This document shows positions 1 to 8,153 of a DNA stretch of 64,000 nucleotides, in pieces. The stretch's first letter is position 1, and each line of letters starts with the position of its first letter. The notes under the pieces were generated by a model. It was given only the letters and a program-made list of their open reading frames with translations, made no database searches and had not been told where the DNA came from. The stretch spans positions 186,001-250,000 of the forward strand of contig NZ_WJIE01000004.1 of assembly GCF_009649845.1 (NCBI RefSeq). The letters run 5' to 3'. The position numbers were made by a program, and so were the translations under genes. The DNA is from Polyangium spumosum. Lineage in GTDB: Bacteria; Myxococcota_A; Polyangia; Polyangiales; Polyangiaceae.

Positions 1-113
1 CCGCCGTTCTTGAGGAGGTGCACGGGGACGTTCTCGAAAGAGATTCCTTTGAGGTGCAAGGCGATCCGCGCGCGATAACTCGCGGAGCTGCGCCAGTAGC
101 CGTAGAGCTTCAT
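1..113 (-). CDS. maiA: Maleylacetoacetate isomerase, N-terminal fragment (cut by window edge)
   Basis: The reverse strand reads 37 residues from ATG at 113 to the window edge, beginning MKLYGYWRSSASYRARIAL. This is the start of zeta-class glutathione S-transferases, which isomerise maleylacetoacetate to fumarylacetoacetate in tyrosine/phenylalanine catabolism. The SSAS segment at residues 9-12 matches the glutathione-binding SSCS-type motif of the family. The start codon overlaps the TGA of the upstream FAH-family gene (ATGA at 113-110), so the two are probably translationally coupled and their products act in consecutive steps. Only about one sixth of the protein is visible, so completeness cannot be judged. 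Confidence 0.85.
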   Translation of the reverse strand, partial: MKLYGYWRSSASYRARIALHLKGISFENVPVHLLKNG

Positions 114-1087
114 GGAGAGACCACCTTCTGCTCGATGCGTCCGAAAATATCGAGCCCGTCCTCGCCGCGCATCTCGATGGCGATGGTGTCGCCGGGCTTC
201 ATGAATGGCGTCTTCGGGGCGCCCTCGTCGATCGTCTCGATCATGCGGCGCTCGGCGAGGCAGCTTATGCCCCGCGCGCGGTCCACGTTGGAGACCGTGC
301 CGCTGCCGAGGATCGTGCCGGCGCCGAAGGCGCGGGTCTTCGTGATGTGCTCGACGAGGTCGAAGAATGAGAAGTGCATCTCCGGCCCGGCCTCGGGATC
401 CCCGATGAGCGCGCCGTTGTACGTCGAGACGAGCTTCAGGTGCACGCGGCCGTCCCGGAACGACGCGCCGAGCTCGTCGGGCGTGACCGCGAACGGCGAA
501 AACGCGGTCGCGGGCTTCGATTGAAAGAAGCCGAACCCCTTCGCGAGCTCGCCGGGCACGAGGTTCCGCAGGGTGACGTCGTTCGCGAGGCAAAGGAGGC
601 GCACGTGACGGTGCGCGTCTTCCTTTTTCGTGCCGAGCGGCACGTCGCCGAGGATGACGCAGATCTCGGCCTCGAAATCGAGGCCCCAGCGCGCGTCGTG
701 CAGGACGATGTCCTCGCGCGGGCCGAGCAGCACGGAGGAGCCGCCCTGGTAGACGAGCGGATCGGTGCGCAGCGTCTCGGGTGGCTCGGCGCCGCGGGCC
801 TTGCGGACGAGGATGATGTGATTGATGTACGCCGAGCCGTCGACCCACTCGTAAGCGCGCGGCAGGGGCGGCGCGAGCTTCTGCGGATCGAGCGGCTCGC
901 CCGGGATCTCGCCGCGCTCGAGGCGCGAGGCGAGGTCCCGCAGGCGCGGCTCGCTCTCGTCCCAGCGATCGAGCGCGGCCTGCATCGTGGGGAACTCCGC
1001 CGGTGCAGGGGTGAACACGGCGCCGTCGCGCCTCACGACGACGAGCGTGCCGTCCCTTCCCGGTCCTCGTAGGCTCGCGAGCTTCAT
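110..1087 (-). CDS. Fumarylacetoacetate hydrolase family protein
   Basis: A 325-residue FAH-fold protein, probably the fumarylacetoacetase that splits fumarylacetoacetate into fumarate and acetoacetate. The FAH core runs from about residue 75 to the end. An acidic metal-binding cluster is visible: E-x-E within DFEAEICV, a downstream NDVTLR with Asp, and the FGAGTILGSGTVSN segment typical of the fold. It is shorter than eukaryotic fumarylacetoacetase (about 420) but matches the short bacterial type found beside maiA. ATG at 1087 is preferred because MKLASL is the usual N-terminus; an in-frame ATG 18 bases upstream is possible. The stop overlaps the maiA start. The gap at 1088-1185 is shared with the divergent serine hydrolase. 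Substrate is inferred from context; other FAH members hydrolyse or hydrate different keto acids. Confidence 0.88.
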   Translation of the reverse strand: MKLASLRGPGRDGTLVVVRRDGAVFTPAPAEFPTMQAALDRWDESEPRLRDLASRLERGEIPGEPLDPQKLAPPLPRAYEWVDGSAYINHIILVRKARGAEPPETLRTDPLVYQGGSSVLLGPREDIVLHDARWGLDFEAEICVILGDVPLGTKKEDAHRHVRLLCLANDVTLRNLVPGELAKGFGFFQSKPATAFSPFAVTPDELGASFRDGRVHLKLVSTYNGALIGDPEAGPEMHFSFFDLVEHITKTRAFGAGTILGSGTVSNVDRARGISCLAERRMIETIDEGAPKTPFMKPGDTIAIEMRGEDGLDIFGRIEQKVVSP

Positions 1088-1185
1088 GCGCGCGTCCGGT
1101 AGCACGAAGGGGGAGGAAGGTTCAACCCCGGAGGCGCTCGCGTCGAGGCCGACGGTCGGGCTATCGCTGCGCGCGCGAGGCGTTT

Positions 1186-2763
1186 ATGCTCCCGCGCGTG
1201 TTGCGCCGCTCCGCGATCCTGCTCGCCGCCCTCCTGACCTCGGCCTGTGCGTCCGCGCCGGAGCGCCGGCCCGACAACCCCCCGCCGCCACCACCCGCCG
1301 AGGCGCCGCCGCCGGCGCGTGTGGATCCGCTCGCCGGGATCGACGCGTACGCGGCGGAGACGCTCGCGGCCTGGAAGGCGCCGGGGCTGGCGATCGCCGT
1401 CGTGCGTGGCGACGAGACGGGAGGTGAGGTCGCGTTCGCCCGTGGCTACGGGACGCGTGAGCTCGACGGCGCCGCGCCGGTCGACGCGCACACGCGTTTC
1501 CCCGTCGCGTCGCTCACGAAGACCTTCACCGCCGCGGCCGTCGGCGCGCTCGTCGACGAAGGCAAGTTCGCCTGGGACGACCCGCTCAAGCGTCACTTCC
1601 CCGGCTTTTGCGTGAAGGACCCGCACGTCGCGGTCGCGCTCACGCTCCGGGACGTGCTCGCGCACCGGAGCGGGCTCGAGGATCGGGCGGACCTGCTCTG
1701 GATCGGCACCGGCTTCGATCGTCGCGAGGTGATCCGCCACCTCTGCCAGGTGGGCCAGGCGGCGCCGCTCCGCACGCAGTTCAGCTACAGCAACGTGCTT
1801 TATGCCGTGGCCGGCGAGTTCACGGCGCGCGCGAGCGGGCTCTCGTGGGAGGAGCTCGTGAAGTCCCGCCTGCTCGATCCGGCCGGGATGGGCGAGAGTG
1901 GCTTCGGCGCGCCCGCGCCGGGCGGCGAGAACACGGCGCGCCCCCACGCCGAGCGGGACGGCGTCCTCGTGCCCATCGCGCCGCGCGACGTCACCAACAT
2001 CGGGCCTGCGGCGGGGCTCGTGACGAGCGCGCACGACCTCGCGCGCTGGCTGCTCGTCTTGCTCGGCCGCGGCGTGATCGAGGGCAAACGTGTCGTCTCC
2101 GCGGGCGTCGTCGACGCGATGCTCACGCCGACGACGATGGTTGGCCTCCGGCCCTGGCAAAAGGAGCTCTACCCCGAGAGCCATTTCCTCGCGCATGGAA
2201 TGGGCTTCATGCTCCAGGACTACCGCGGCCGGCTCGTCGCCTGGGCGACGGGCGGGATCGACGGGTATTCCTGCTCGATGGCCCTCCTCCCCGAGGAGAA
2301 GCTCGGCGTCGTGGTCCTCGCGAACGTCCCCTTCACGGGGTTGCCCGAGGGAATGGTGTTCCGCCTCCTCGACGCGCACCTCGGCGCGCCGCCGAAGGAC
2401 TGGAGCGGCAAGCGCCTCGCCTTGTCGCTCGCGAGCCGGGCGCGGGCGGCGGCGGCGCGCAAGGAGCGCGTGGGCGAGCGCGAGACGACGGCGTATCCGG
2501 TGCCGCTGGAGAGGCTCGGCGGGCTTTTTGCCTCGCCGATGTTCGGCGACGCGGTGATCGAGAATCGCGACGGCGTGCTCCGCTTGCGTTTCGCGAATGC
2601 GGCGCGCGCGACGCTCGAGCCCTGGCGGCCTGGGGCGCTCCTGGCCCGGTTCGAGGACGCGGACCTCGAGCCGTCGTTCGTGACGTTCACGATGGACACG
2701 CGTGGCGTGGTGACGAGCTTCGTGCTGGGGGATCACGGCACGTTCAAGCGCGTGACGCGCTGA
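1186..2763 (+). CDS. Serine hydrolase lipoprotein, beta-lactamase class C-like
   Basis: A 525-residue exported serine hydrolase of the beta-lactamase/transpeptidase-like (class C, EstB/AmpH) family. The N-terminus has an Arg-rich start, a hydrophobic stretch and the lipobox LLTSAC, then a Pro-rich linker, so it is probably anchored in an envelope membrane. Catalytic signatures: S-x-x-K as SLTK at residues 109-112 and Y-S-N at 201-203 (FSYSN). A GGIDGYS segment near residue 360 takes the place of the KTG-like motif. About 130 further residues form a C-terminal domain seen in such esterase/peptidase relatives. The substrate could be a peptide, an ester or cell-wall material; nothing here shows antibiotic resistance. 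It stands alone, divergent from the FAH gene and convergent with the DUF3160 gene. Confidence 0.85.
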   Translation: MLPRVLRRSAILLAALLTSACASAPERRPDNPPPPPPAEAPPPARVDPLAGIDAYAAETLAAWKAPGLAIAVVRGDETGGEVAFARGYGTRELDGAAPVDAHTRFPVASLTKTFTAAAVGALVDEGKFAWDDPLKRHFPGFCVKDPHVAVALTLRDVLAHRSGLEDRADLLWIGTGFDRREVIRHLCQVGQAAPLRTQFSYSNVLYAVAGEFTARASGLSWEELVKSRLLDPAGMGESGFGAPAPGGENTARPHAERDGVLVPIAPRDVTNIGPAAGLVTSAHDLARWLLVLLGRGVIEGKRVVSAGVVDAMLTPTTMVGLRPWQKELYPESHFLAHGMGFMLQDYRGRLVAWATGGIDGYSCSMALLPEEKLGVVVLANVPFTGLPEGMVFRLLDAHLGAPPKDWSGKRLALSLASRARAAAARKERVGERETTAYPVPLERLGGLFASPMFGDAVIENRDGVLRLRFANAARATLEPWRPGALLARFEDADLEPSFVTFTMDTRGVVTSFVLGDHGTFKRVTR

Positions 2764-2787
2764 CGGCCGTCGCTTGTGCCGGCGTGT

Positions 2788-2813
2788 GCCGCCCGCCGCG
2801 AAATGCGGGCGGC
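2788..2813. terminator. Perfect 9-bp stem-loop between convergent genes
   Basis: GCCGCCCGC at 2788-2796 is the exact complement of GCGGGCGGC at 2805-2813, with an 8-base loop. It lies in the 73-base gap between the stops of the serine hydrolase and the convergent DUF3160 gene, where a bidirectional terminator would be expected. There is no U-tract on either side, so intrinsic termination is an inference. Confidence 0.45.
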
Positions 2814-2836
2814 CACGTCAGGGGGCGGGTTTCCTG

Positions 2837-5074
2837 TCAGCGCGAGACGAGGTCCGTCATCCACGGGACGTCGGCCGGCGTCGCGGCCTGGAGGCCCTGC
2901 TGCCACTCCTCGTCGGTCATTCGTTCGAAGTTCGAGGTGATCTGCTCGAAATAGGACGAGGCCAGGCCCACGAAGGCCCGCGGCGTGCCGCACGGATCCG
3001 CCGTCACCACCATCAAGCGCGGCAGGCCCGTCCCCACGTGCAGGACGCGGCCGACGGGGGCGCCGAGCTCGTCCGTCGGCTGCGTGTGCACGTCGGCGAT
3101 GGTCGGATCCTCCTGGACGCTCTGGAAGTTGTCGAAGAAGAGGTCCGCGTACCAGCCCGTCGCGCCCTCGGGGTCGCCGCAGCCCATTTGCACCTTCACG
3201 GCCTGGTTGATGAAATCGAGGTGCTCCTGCGTGAGCGGGATGCCGTCGCGCTCGTTCTTGGCCATCTCGCCGAGCTTCTGGGCCACGTCGCGCAGGGTGG
3301 CGAAGTACGCCGGGAGCCGCTGGGCGAGGTAAGCGTTGCTCGAGAGATCGAGGGTGCCCACCATCTGCGTGCCGTGCTCGGCGAGCTCGGCGATGCGGGC
3401 GTAGAAGCCCGGGTACGGGTCCACGAACGCGTCGGGGAACTGGCACGAGGCGCCGCCCGTGTACGATTGCTTCGCGTAGAGCAACGTGTCGTGCCGGAGC
3501 TCGGCCCAGGACGCCATCTGCGTGTTCATGAGCCTGCGGCCCCAGGCCTCCGTCTTCGCGACCGAGGGCAGGCCCGACGGGTCGCCGCCGAGCGTGTTCA
3601 TCGGCGAGAGCTCGCGTAACGAGACGAGCCAGCGGTTGTAGAGGTTGTCGTCCCAGAAGGACGCGGGGTGCGCGTCGACGAGGACCCGCATCATGTGCAG
3701 GTCCGGCGAATACTTGAATTGCTCGAGCTCCGGCACGAGCAGCAGCCCGGCCTGATCGTTGCCGAGCGCGGCGAAGCCGACGTCGAGCGGGTTCGGCATC
3801 ATGCGCTTGACGGCGCCCTTCTGGACGCGGTCGTAGACGACGTTCGAGAAGACGTGCGAGTCGACCACGTAGCGCTGGCCGAAGAACGCGAAGCTCGAGG
3901 AGAGCGGCAGCGTGCCCTTGCCGAGGCCGTTGATCATGATGTGGCTCGAGATCCGCTGCGTGCCATAGCCCTTCTGCAGCATGGTCTCGGCGATCTTGGT
4001 GTCCTCGATCCCGACGAGGCCGGAGGCGTCCGTGGCGCCGAGATCGGCGAGCAGGCCGTCGAGCTCGGGCAGCGTCATGTAATCACTCTCCCCCACGAAG
4101 GCGCGGATCGCGTCGTCGATGCGGGTATAACGTTGCTGCTCGGGGCCCTGCGCGAGGGCGTGCAGGACGTAGGCGCCCTCGAGCTGCCTGCGCTGGAAGA
4201 GCTGGGAGCCGTCGCTCTGCGTCTCGATGATGCGGAAATCGACGCGGCCGAGCCACATCATCGCGCGGAAATACCGCTCGAGCTCGGGCGAATCGGTGTA
4301 GTGGCCGCGTGGCTCGAACTGCGAGAAGTCCATGAGGCGCGGGCTGCCGAAGAGGCGCGCCTCCTTCATGCCCTGGTGGGACTTGGCGCCGTCCACGAAC
4401 GCGACGATGTCGGCCTCCTTGGCGCCCGCGACGGGCGCGATGGGCTTGTCGGTCAGGAGCGAGAGCGCCACGGCGGTGAAGAGATCCGCGTCCGCGCGGG
4501 CCTCGGCCCCGAGCGCGGCGCCGCCGCCGGCCTCGAGCTCGGCGCGCATGGCCTCGAGCAAGGACACGAGCTCGGGCGCGAGGGAGGCCATCTCCACGGC
4601 CTTGAGGATGGCGTCGTAGGAGCGGTGGACGGCATAGAGGATCGAATCGGCCGAAACGTACAGCGGCAGGTCGAGCGCATAGATGCTCTCGTAGCCGTAC
4701 ACGAAGGTGGGGAAGCGCTTCTTTTCGGAGATGACGAAGCCATTTTTCTGGAGCTTCTGCATCTCGTCGGCGTCGAGGCCCAGCGAGGAGGCCTGGATCA
4801 GCGGCATGCCGTCGGCCTGCGTGGGGTCGTAGGCGAGGCCGTTCGTGAAGGAGACCTTGTACTGGTCCGCGAAATCGGCGGCCGTCATGTTCGCCGACTT
4901 GTTGGCCTCGGCGAGCAGCGCGTCGAGCTCGGCCTTCTGATCCGGCGCCATCGGCGTGGGCGGCAGGGCCGTACCTTGTGGCTTGTCGGGCTGCTGTTCG
5001 TAGGTCGTGAAGCAGGCGGTGCCGAGGACGGCGAGGAGCGGGACGGAGCACAAGCGAAGCAGCGGCGTGCGCAT
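2837..5074 (-). CDS. DUF3160 domain-containing lipoprotein
   Basis: A 745-residue predicted lipoprotein: a hydrophobic leader ends in the lipobox LGTAC near residue 20. The body carries landmarks I associate with DUF3160: a GYESIYALDLPLYVSADSIL segment near residue 120 followed by HRSYD, and a late segment with NSNAYLAQRLP-like character, followed by HTQPTDE and a TGLPRLMVV region near the C-terminus. The family is widespread in Myxococcota and other Gram-negatives and has no established biochemical role; an envelope location is inferred. ATG at 5074 is chosen because GGAAGGGA lies just upstream; an upstream in-frame start would put the leader inside the protein. It follows a small helical protein gene on the same strand after a 90-base gap. 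Confidence 0.85.
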   Translation of the reverse strand: MRTPLLRLCSVPLLAVLGTACFTTYEQQPDKPQGTALPPTPMAPDQKAELDALLAEANKSANMTAADFADQYKVSFTNGLAYDPTQADGMPLIQASSLGLDADEMQKLQKNGFVISEKKRFPTFVYGYESIYALDLPLYVSADSILYAVHRSYDAILKAVEMASLAPELVSLLEAMRAELEAGGGAALGAEARADADLFTAVALSLLTDKPIAPVAGAKEADIVAFVDGAKSHQGMKEARLFGSPRLMDFSQFEPRGHYTDSPELERYFRAMMWLGRVDFRIIETQSDGSQLFQRRQLEGAYVLHALAQGPEQQRYTRIDDAIRAFVGESDYMTLPELDGLLADLGATDASGLVGIEDTKIAETMLQKGYGTQRISSHIMINGLGKGTLPLSSSFAFFGQRYVVDSHVFSNVVYDRVQKGAVKRMMPNPLDVGFAALGNDQAGLLLVPELEQFKYSPDLHMMRVLVDAHPASFWDDNLYNRWLVSLRELSPMNTLGGDPSGLPSVAKTEAWGRRLMNTQMASWAELRHDTLLYAKQSYTGGASCQFPDAFVDPYPGFYARIAELAEHGTQMVGTLDLSSNAYLAQRLPAYFATLRDVAQKLGEMAKNERDGIPLTQEHLDFINQAVKVQMGCGDPEGATGWYADLFFDNFQSVQEDPTIADVHTQPTDELGAPVGRVLHVGTGLPRLMVVTADPCGTPRAFVGLASSYFEQITSNFERMTDEEWQQGLQAATPADVPWMTDLVSR

Positions 5075-5164
5075 GATGAGTTCCCTTCCGCGGCGGCTCG
5101 ATCGCCGCGCGCACGGAAACCCTAGCAAGCTGCGTGCCTCATGCGCACGGCTGCGTCATGGCCT

Positions 5165-5680
5165 TCAGGCGGGGTTCGAGGTCTCCGTGGTGGGCTCGGC
5201 TTCTGCTTCGGCGCGGGCCTGCTTGTTCTTGCGGCGGGTGTTGACGGCCTTTTTCGCGTACTGGGAGCGGTACGCCAGGGTCGCCTGGAAGGCGGCCTGC
5301 ACGGACGGGTCGCCGTGCTGAATGGTGGCGTCGACGAAGCCGCAGAGGCGGCTGATGTCGGCCTCGCGTGCGTCCTCGTAGTACATTTCGCTCTCCTCGA
5401 GGACCTCCGCGAGCTTGAGGACGTGCTTCTTGATCGCTCGGATCTCGTCGAGGGTGATCGTCTTTTCGACGATCGCGTCCCAGATGGTCGTCTGAATGCC
5501 GAGGATCGCGCCGTACTGCGGGATGGCCTTCGACAGCTCGTCGTAGACGCCCAGAAAGCCGGGCTTCTCGCGCTGCGCGCCCGTGAGCGTGCCATTGACG
5601 AGGTCCACGAGCCTCGGACGCACGTTCGAAATGTCGATCGAGCTGGGGCCGGTGTAGGGAGCAAAAATGTCATTCTTCAT
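5165..5680 (-). CDS. Hypothetical alpha-helical protein
   Basis: A 171-residue protein of unknown function with no signal peptide or membrane segment. It begins MKNDIFAPYTGPSSIDISNV and is mostly amphipathic helix. The acidic middle (LAEVLEESEMYYEDAREAD, about residues 91-109) is followed by a basic, Ala/Glu-rich, probably disordered tail (RRKNKQARAEAEAEPTTE). A good ribosome-binding site, GGAGG, sits 7-8 bases before ATG at 5680. The gene faces away from the neprosin-like gene across a 558-base gap holding a 65-bp tandem array. Codon use matches its neighbours. I do not recognise a family. Confidence 0.75.
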   Translation of the reverse strand: MKNDIFAPYTGPSSIDISNVRPRLVDLVNGTLTGAQREKPGFLGVYDELSKAIPQYGAILGIQTTIWDAIVEKTITLDEIRAIKKHVLKLAEVLEESEMYYEDAREADISRLCGFVDATIQHGDPSVQAAFQATLAYRSQYAKKAVNTRRKNKQARAEAEAEPTTETSNPA

Positions 5681-5810
5681 GAGAACCTCCAGGCCCGCAC
5701 CCTCAAGGAAGGGAGCGGTAGATTTGGGGTGAGGCGCGCAAGATAATCAGGCCCCGGGAGCTGTCATCGGCGGAATCTTGCTCTGTCGACGGACGCGCGA
5801 AGGGCCCGGA

Positions 5811-6135
5811 CGAGAGAGGAGGTTCGTGTCGGCGAGAGGGGGGGGTCGCGCGGACGGGAGCCCGGTTGGTAGGGACGAGAGGGGAGGCTCGTGTCGAGGA
5901 GGGAGGTGGTTCGCGCGGACGGGAGCCCGGTTGGTAGGGACGAGAGGGGAGGCTCGTGTCGAGGAGAGAGGTGGTTCGCGCGGACGGGAGTGGGGTTGGT
6001 GTGGACGAGAGGGGAGGCTCGTGTCGAGGAGAGAGGTGGTTCGAATGGACGGGAATGCTGTTGGTATGGACGAGAGGGGAGGTTCGTATCGAGGAGAGGT
6101 GAGGTTTGCCCGGACGGGAAGGCCGAGGGGGCGGA
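5811..6135. repeat. 65-bp tandem repeat array, five copies
   Basis: Units start at 5811, 5876, 5941, 6006 and 6071, each exactly 65 bases, opening with CGAGAGGGGAGGCTCGT and containing GGACGGGA about two thirds along. The middle three are nearly identical; the first and last are more diverged. Because 65 is not a multiple of three, reading frames rotate between units and the array is very unlikely to be coding. The strand shown is strongly purine-rich (G+A), with the complement pyrimidine-rich. The array occupies most of the divergent gap 5681-6238; no gene is seen in that gap. Confidence 0.93.
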
Positions 6136-6178
6136 CGCGACGTTTTCGGATGGGCCGCGTACTCTGGGGTAGCCACGC

Positions 6179-6208
6179 TTGACATAGCTCATCGCTGCCT
6201 GCGAGCAT
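6179..6208 (+). promoter_or_regulatory. Possible sigma-70-type promoter for the neprosin-like gene
   Basis: A perfect TTGACA hexamer at 6179-6184 is followed after 18 bases by GAGCAT at 6203-6208, a poor -10 match (3 of 6). It lies just downstream of the 65-bp array and about 30 bases before the ATG at 6239, the right distance for a short leader. Only the -35 element is convincing. Confidence 0.3.
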
Positions 6209-6238
6209 GCATGCCGACACAAAGGGGCGGACGGAACG

Positions 6239-7552
6239 ATGCAACGACGGAACATTCTTTTGATTGCTGCGGCGACGCTGCCACTGTCAGGCTGCACGAT
6301 TCTCGGGGGTGAGGAGGCGCCGGCCTTGCCGAAGCCGTCTCTGGAGCGATGCGCGCCCGACGAGCTGAACGCCGAGCAGCAAGCTCGCCAGAACGAGGTC
6401 GATCGCTTCCTCGCGACCTGGTACCAAGAGTCCGGCTGGGTCATCCTCGCGACGAAGCAGACGCGTAGCTGCGACGTCATCGATTACCTGGATCCAGCCA
6501 GCGTGCCCGGCTCGGAGATCGAGGCGCCGCCGGATCCGGTGTACGAGTTGCCGCCCGAGGTCATGGCGCAGGGGACCGAAATCGATGACGATTACGACGC
6601 GCAGGGACTCGCCTGGTCGGTCCCGGTGATTCGACCGCGGTTCGCGCCGTACGTGTTCGGCGAGGTGCCGGCGGCGTCCCTTTCGGCGTTCATCAGGCAG
6701 ACCGTGCCGGGGGCGCCGGGGTCATCTGCTCGGCTCTATGCTGGGGTCGCTCTGCCTGTGCAGAACACGGGCGCGAGGACCTTCGTCAACCCGTACGACG
6801 GCAAGGTCGACGCGTTCGGCACGAACATTCTGGAAATGGCGATCCTGTGTCCGGGTCCGGATAGAGACAAGACGCTCGACATGGTGGGCGTGATGGCGTC
6901 GCGGGATCGGGCCAACTTCGAGCTGACCGTGCCCTCGACCCGGCTGCAGGTCGAGTTCCTCACGGCCGGAGATAGGGCGATCGGTCCGGGCATCGGCGGC
7001 ATCGAGGGCGCGGTCATGAAGGCCGGTGTGTACATCGGACAAAAGACGACGGGCTTCATCGGCCGGGCCGGCGCGCCCTACGCCCCCGGGGCGGTGCTCA
7101 CCCCGGTCTCGACCGTGGGCGGCGCGATCTACGAGTCGAGGTTCGAGATACAGCTTTTCGGCGGGAACTGGTGGATTGCGCATAACGGTAACTGGCTCGG
7201 GTACTACCCCCGGGAAGGGCTCGACCAGATCGAGTTCAGCGCGTGCGAAGCCCACTGGTACGGCGAGGTGCGCGATCGCAACACCGAAACCTGGGACGTG
7301 ACCGACATGGGGAGCGGAGAGTTCGCGGCGGAGGGGCTGGGGCGCGCCGCGCATTTCCGGCTGCCGCAATACCTCGACGCCTTCGCGGCACCGCAATGGC
7401 CCGATGCCGCCCTCCCGTCGGAGCCGAACAACCCTCTCTGCTACACGAGCTCCGGCCTCCAGGACGAGAGCGCGACCTTGGGACCGCAGTTTCAACGAAT
7501 TCTGTACGTGGGCGGACCCGGCGGCGATTCGCCGGGCTGCACCTACCCGTGA
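6239..7552 (+). CDS. Neprosin-domain lipoprotein (putative glutamic peptidase)
   Basis: A 437-residue predicted lipoprotein; the leader ends in the lipobox LPLSGC at about residues 14-19. The C-terminal half matches the neprosin (DUF239) fold: VYIGQKTTGFIG, then an IYESRFEIQLFGGNWWIA segment, then GNWLGYYP, then an IEFSACEAHWYGEV segment. Neprosin is a prolyl endopeptidase with two catalytic glutamates. The Glu in YESRFEI and those in IEF..E..WYGE are the candidates, but exact equivalence needs an alignment. About 200 N-terminal residues with two Cys resemble the neprosin activation-peptide region only loosely. The Cys-rich lipoprotein gene begins 14 bases after the stop, suggesting a two-gene unit. 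Probable location is the envelope; the substrate is unknown. Confidence 0.75.
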   Translation: MQRRNILLIAAATLPLSGCTILGGEEAPALPKPSLERCAPDELNAEQQARQNEVDRFLATWYQESGWVILATKQTRSCDVIDYLDPASVPGSEIEAPPDPVYELPPEVMAQGTEIDDDYDAQGLAWSVPVIRPRFAPYVFGEVPAASLSAFIRQTVPGAPGSSARLYAGVALPVQNTGARTFVNPYDGKVDAFGTNILEMAILCPGPDRDKTLDMVGVMASRDRANFELTVPSTRLQVEFLTAGDRAIGPGIGGIEGAVMKAGVYIGQKTTGFIGRAGAPYAPGAVLTPVSTVGGAIYESRFEIQLFGGNWWIAHNGNWLGYYPREGLDQIEFSACEAHWYGEVRDRNTETWDVTDMGSGEFAAEGLGRAAHFRLPQYLDAFAAPQWPDAALPSEPNNPLCYTSSGLQDESATLGPQFQRILYVGGPGGDSPGCTYP

Positions 7553-7566
7553 GTGGAGGACAATCG

Positions 7567-8142
7567 ATGAAGCTAGGGCTCACGCAGTTCGTCGCGATGC
7601 TCATCGCTCTGTGCGGCCCGCTCGCCTTGCTCCACGGGTGCGGCGCGGCCCCGCCGCCGCCGCCGCACCTGCCGCCGCCGGACAGGCAGGAACTTTACAT
7701 GTACTGCGAGGAGCACGTCGTGGCACCGACCGAGGACGGCGGCGTCGATGTCCGTGGCCGCCCCTGCGCGAAGGACAGCGACTGCCCGGGCGGCTTCTGC
7801 GACCGCGGCGTATGCGCGTGGCCGACGCCTGGAAATTACTATGGCCTGCGATGCTCTACTACCGCGCGTTTCACGCGCGAATCGCCGTATGAGTGTGCAG
7901 GGTATCTGTGCCTGGCCGGCCTGTGCCGGTCGTGCGAGTCCGACGCCGAATGCCACAGGTGGGCAGGGCCGGACACGACCTGCATGCCCTTCGGCAACTG
8001 GCCCGGCAAGCAATGCGGGACCATCCATCCGGTCCGGGTATGCCCGAACGGAAATTCGATTCATCCAGACTGGTGGTACGAGCCCGGAACGGGAATCCGC
8101 CCGCCCGTCATCGACCCGAAGCCCGCTCCACGCGGACGGTGA
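7567..8142 (+). CDS. Cysteine-rich lipoprotein
   Basis: A 191-residue predicted lipoprotein: MKLGLTQFVAMLIALCG begins a hydrophobic leader and the lipobox LLHGC lies near residue 25, followed by a poly-Pro spacer. The mature part has about fourteen Cys, with segments such as CAKDSDCPGGFCDRGVCAW and CRSCESDAECH that resemble the small disulfide-knot modules of many myxobacterial surface proteins. It ends in a basic Pro-rich tail. GGAGG lies 8 bases before the ATG at 7567, and only 14 bases separate it from the neprosin-like gene, so co-expression is likely. Function is unknown; a binding partner or inhibitor of the peptidase is speculation from adjacency. Confidence 0.75.
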   Translation: MKLGLTQFVAMLIALCGPLALLHGCGAAPPPPPHLPPPDRQELYMYCEEHVVAPTEDGGVDVRGRPCAKDSDCPGGFCDRGVCAWPTPGNYYGLRCSTTARFTRESPYECAGYLCLAGLCRSCESDAECHRWAGPDTTCMPFGNWPGKQCGTIHPVRVCPNGNSIHPDWWYEPGTGIRPPVIDPKPAPRGR

Positions 8143-8153
8143 GACGGGGCGGG

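Noticed and set aside
1084-2736. Long minus-strand open frame opposite the serine hydrolase
   Set aside because: Arg/His/Pro-rich shadow of a high-GC gene with clear catalytic motifs on the plus strand.
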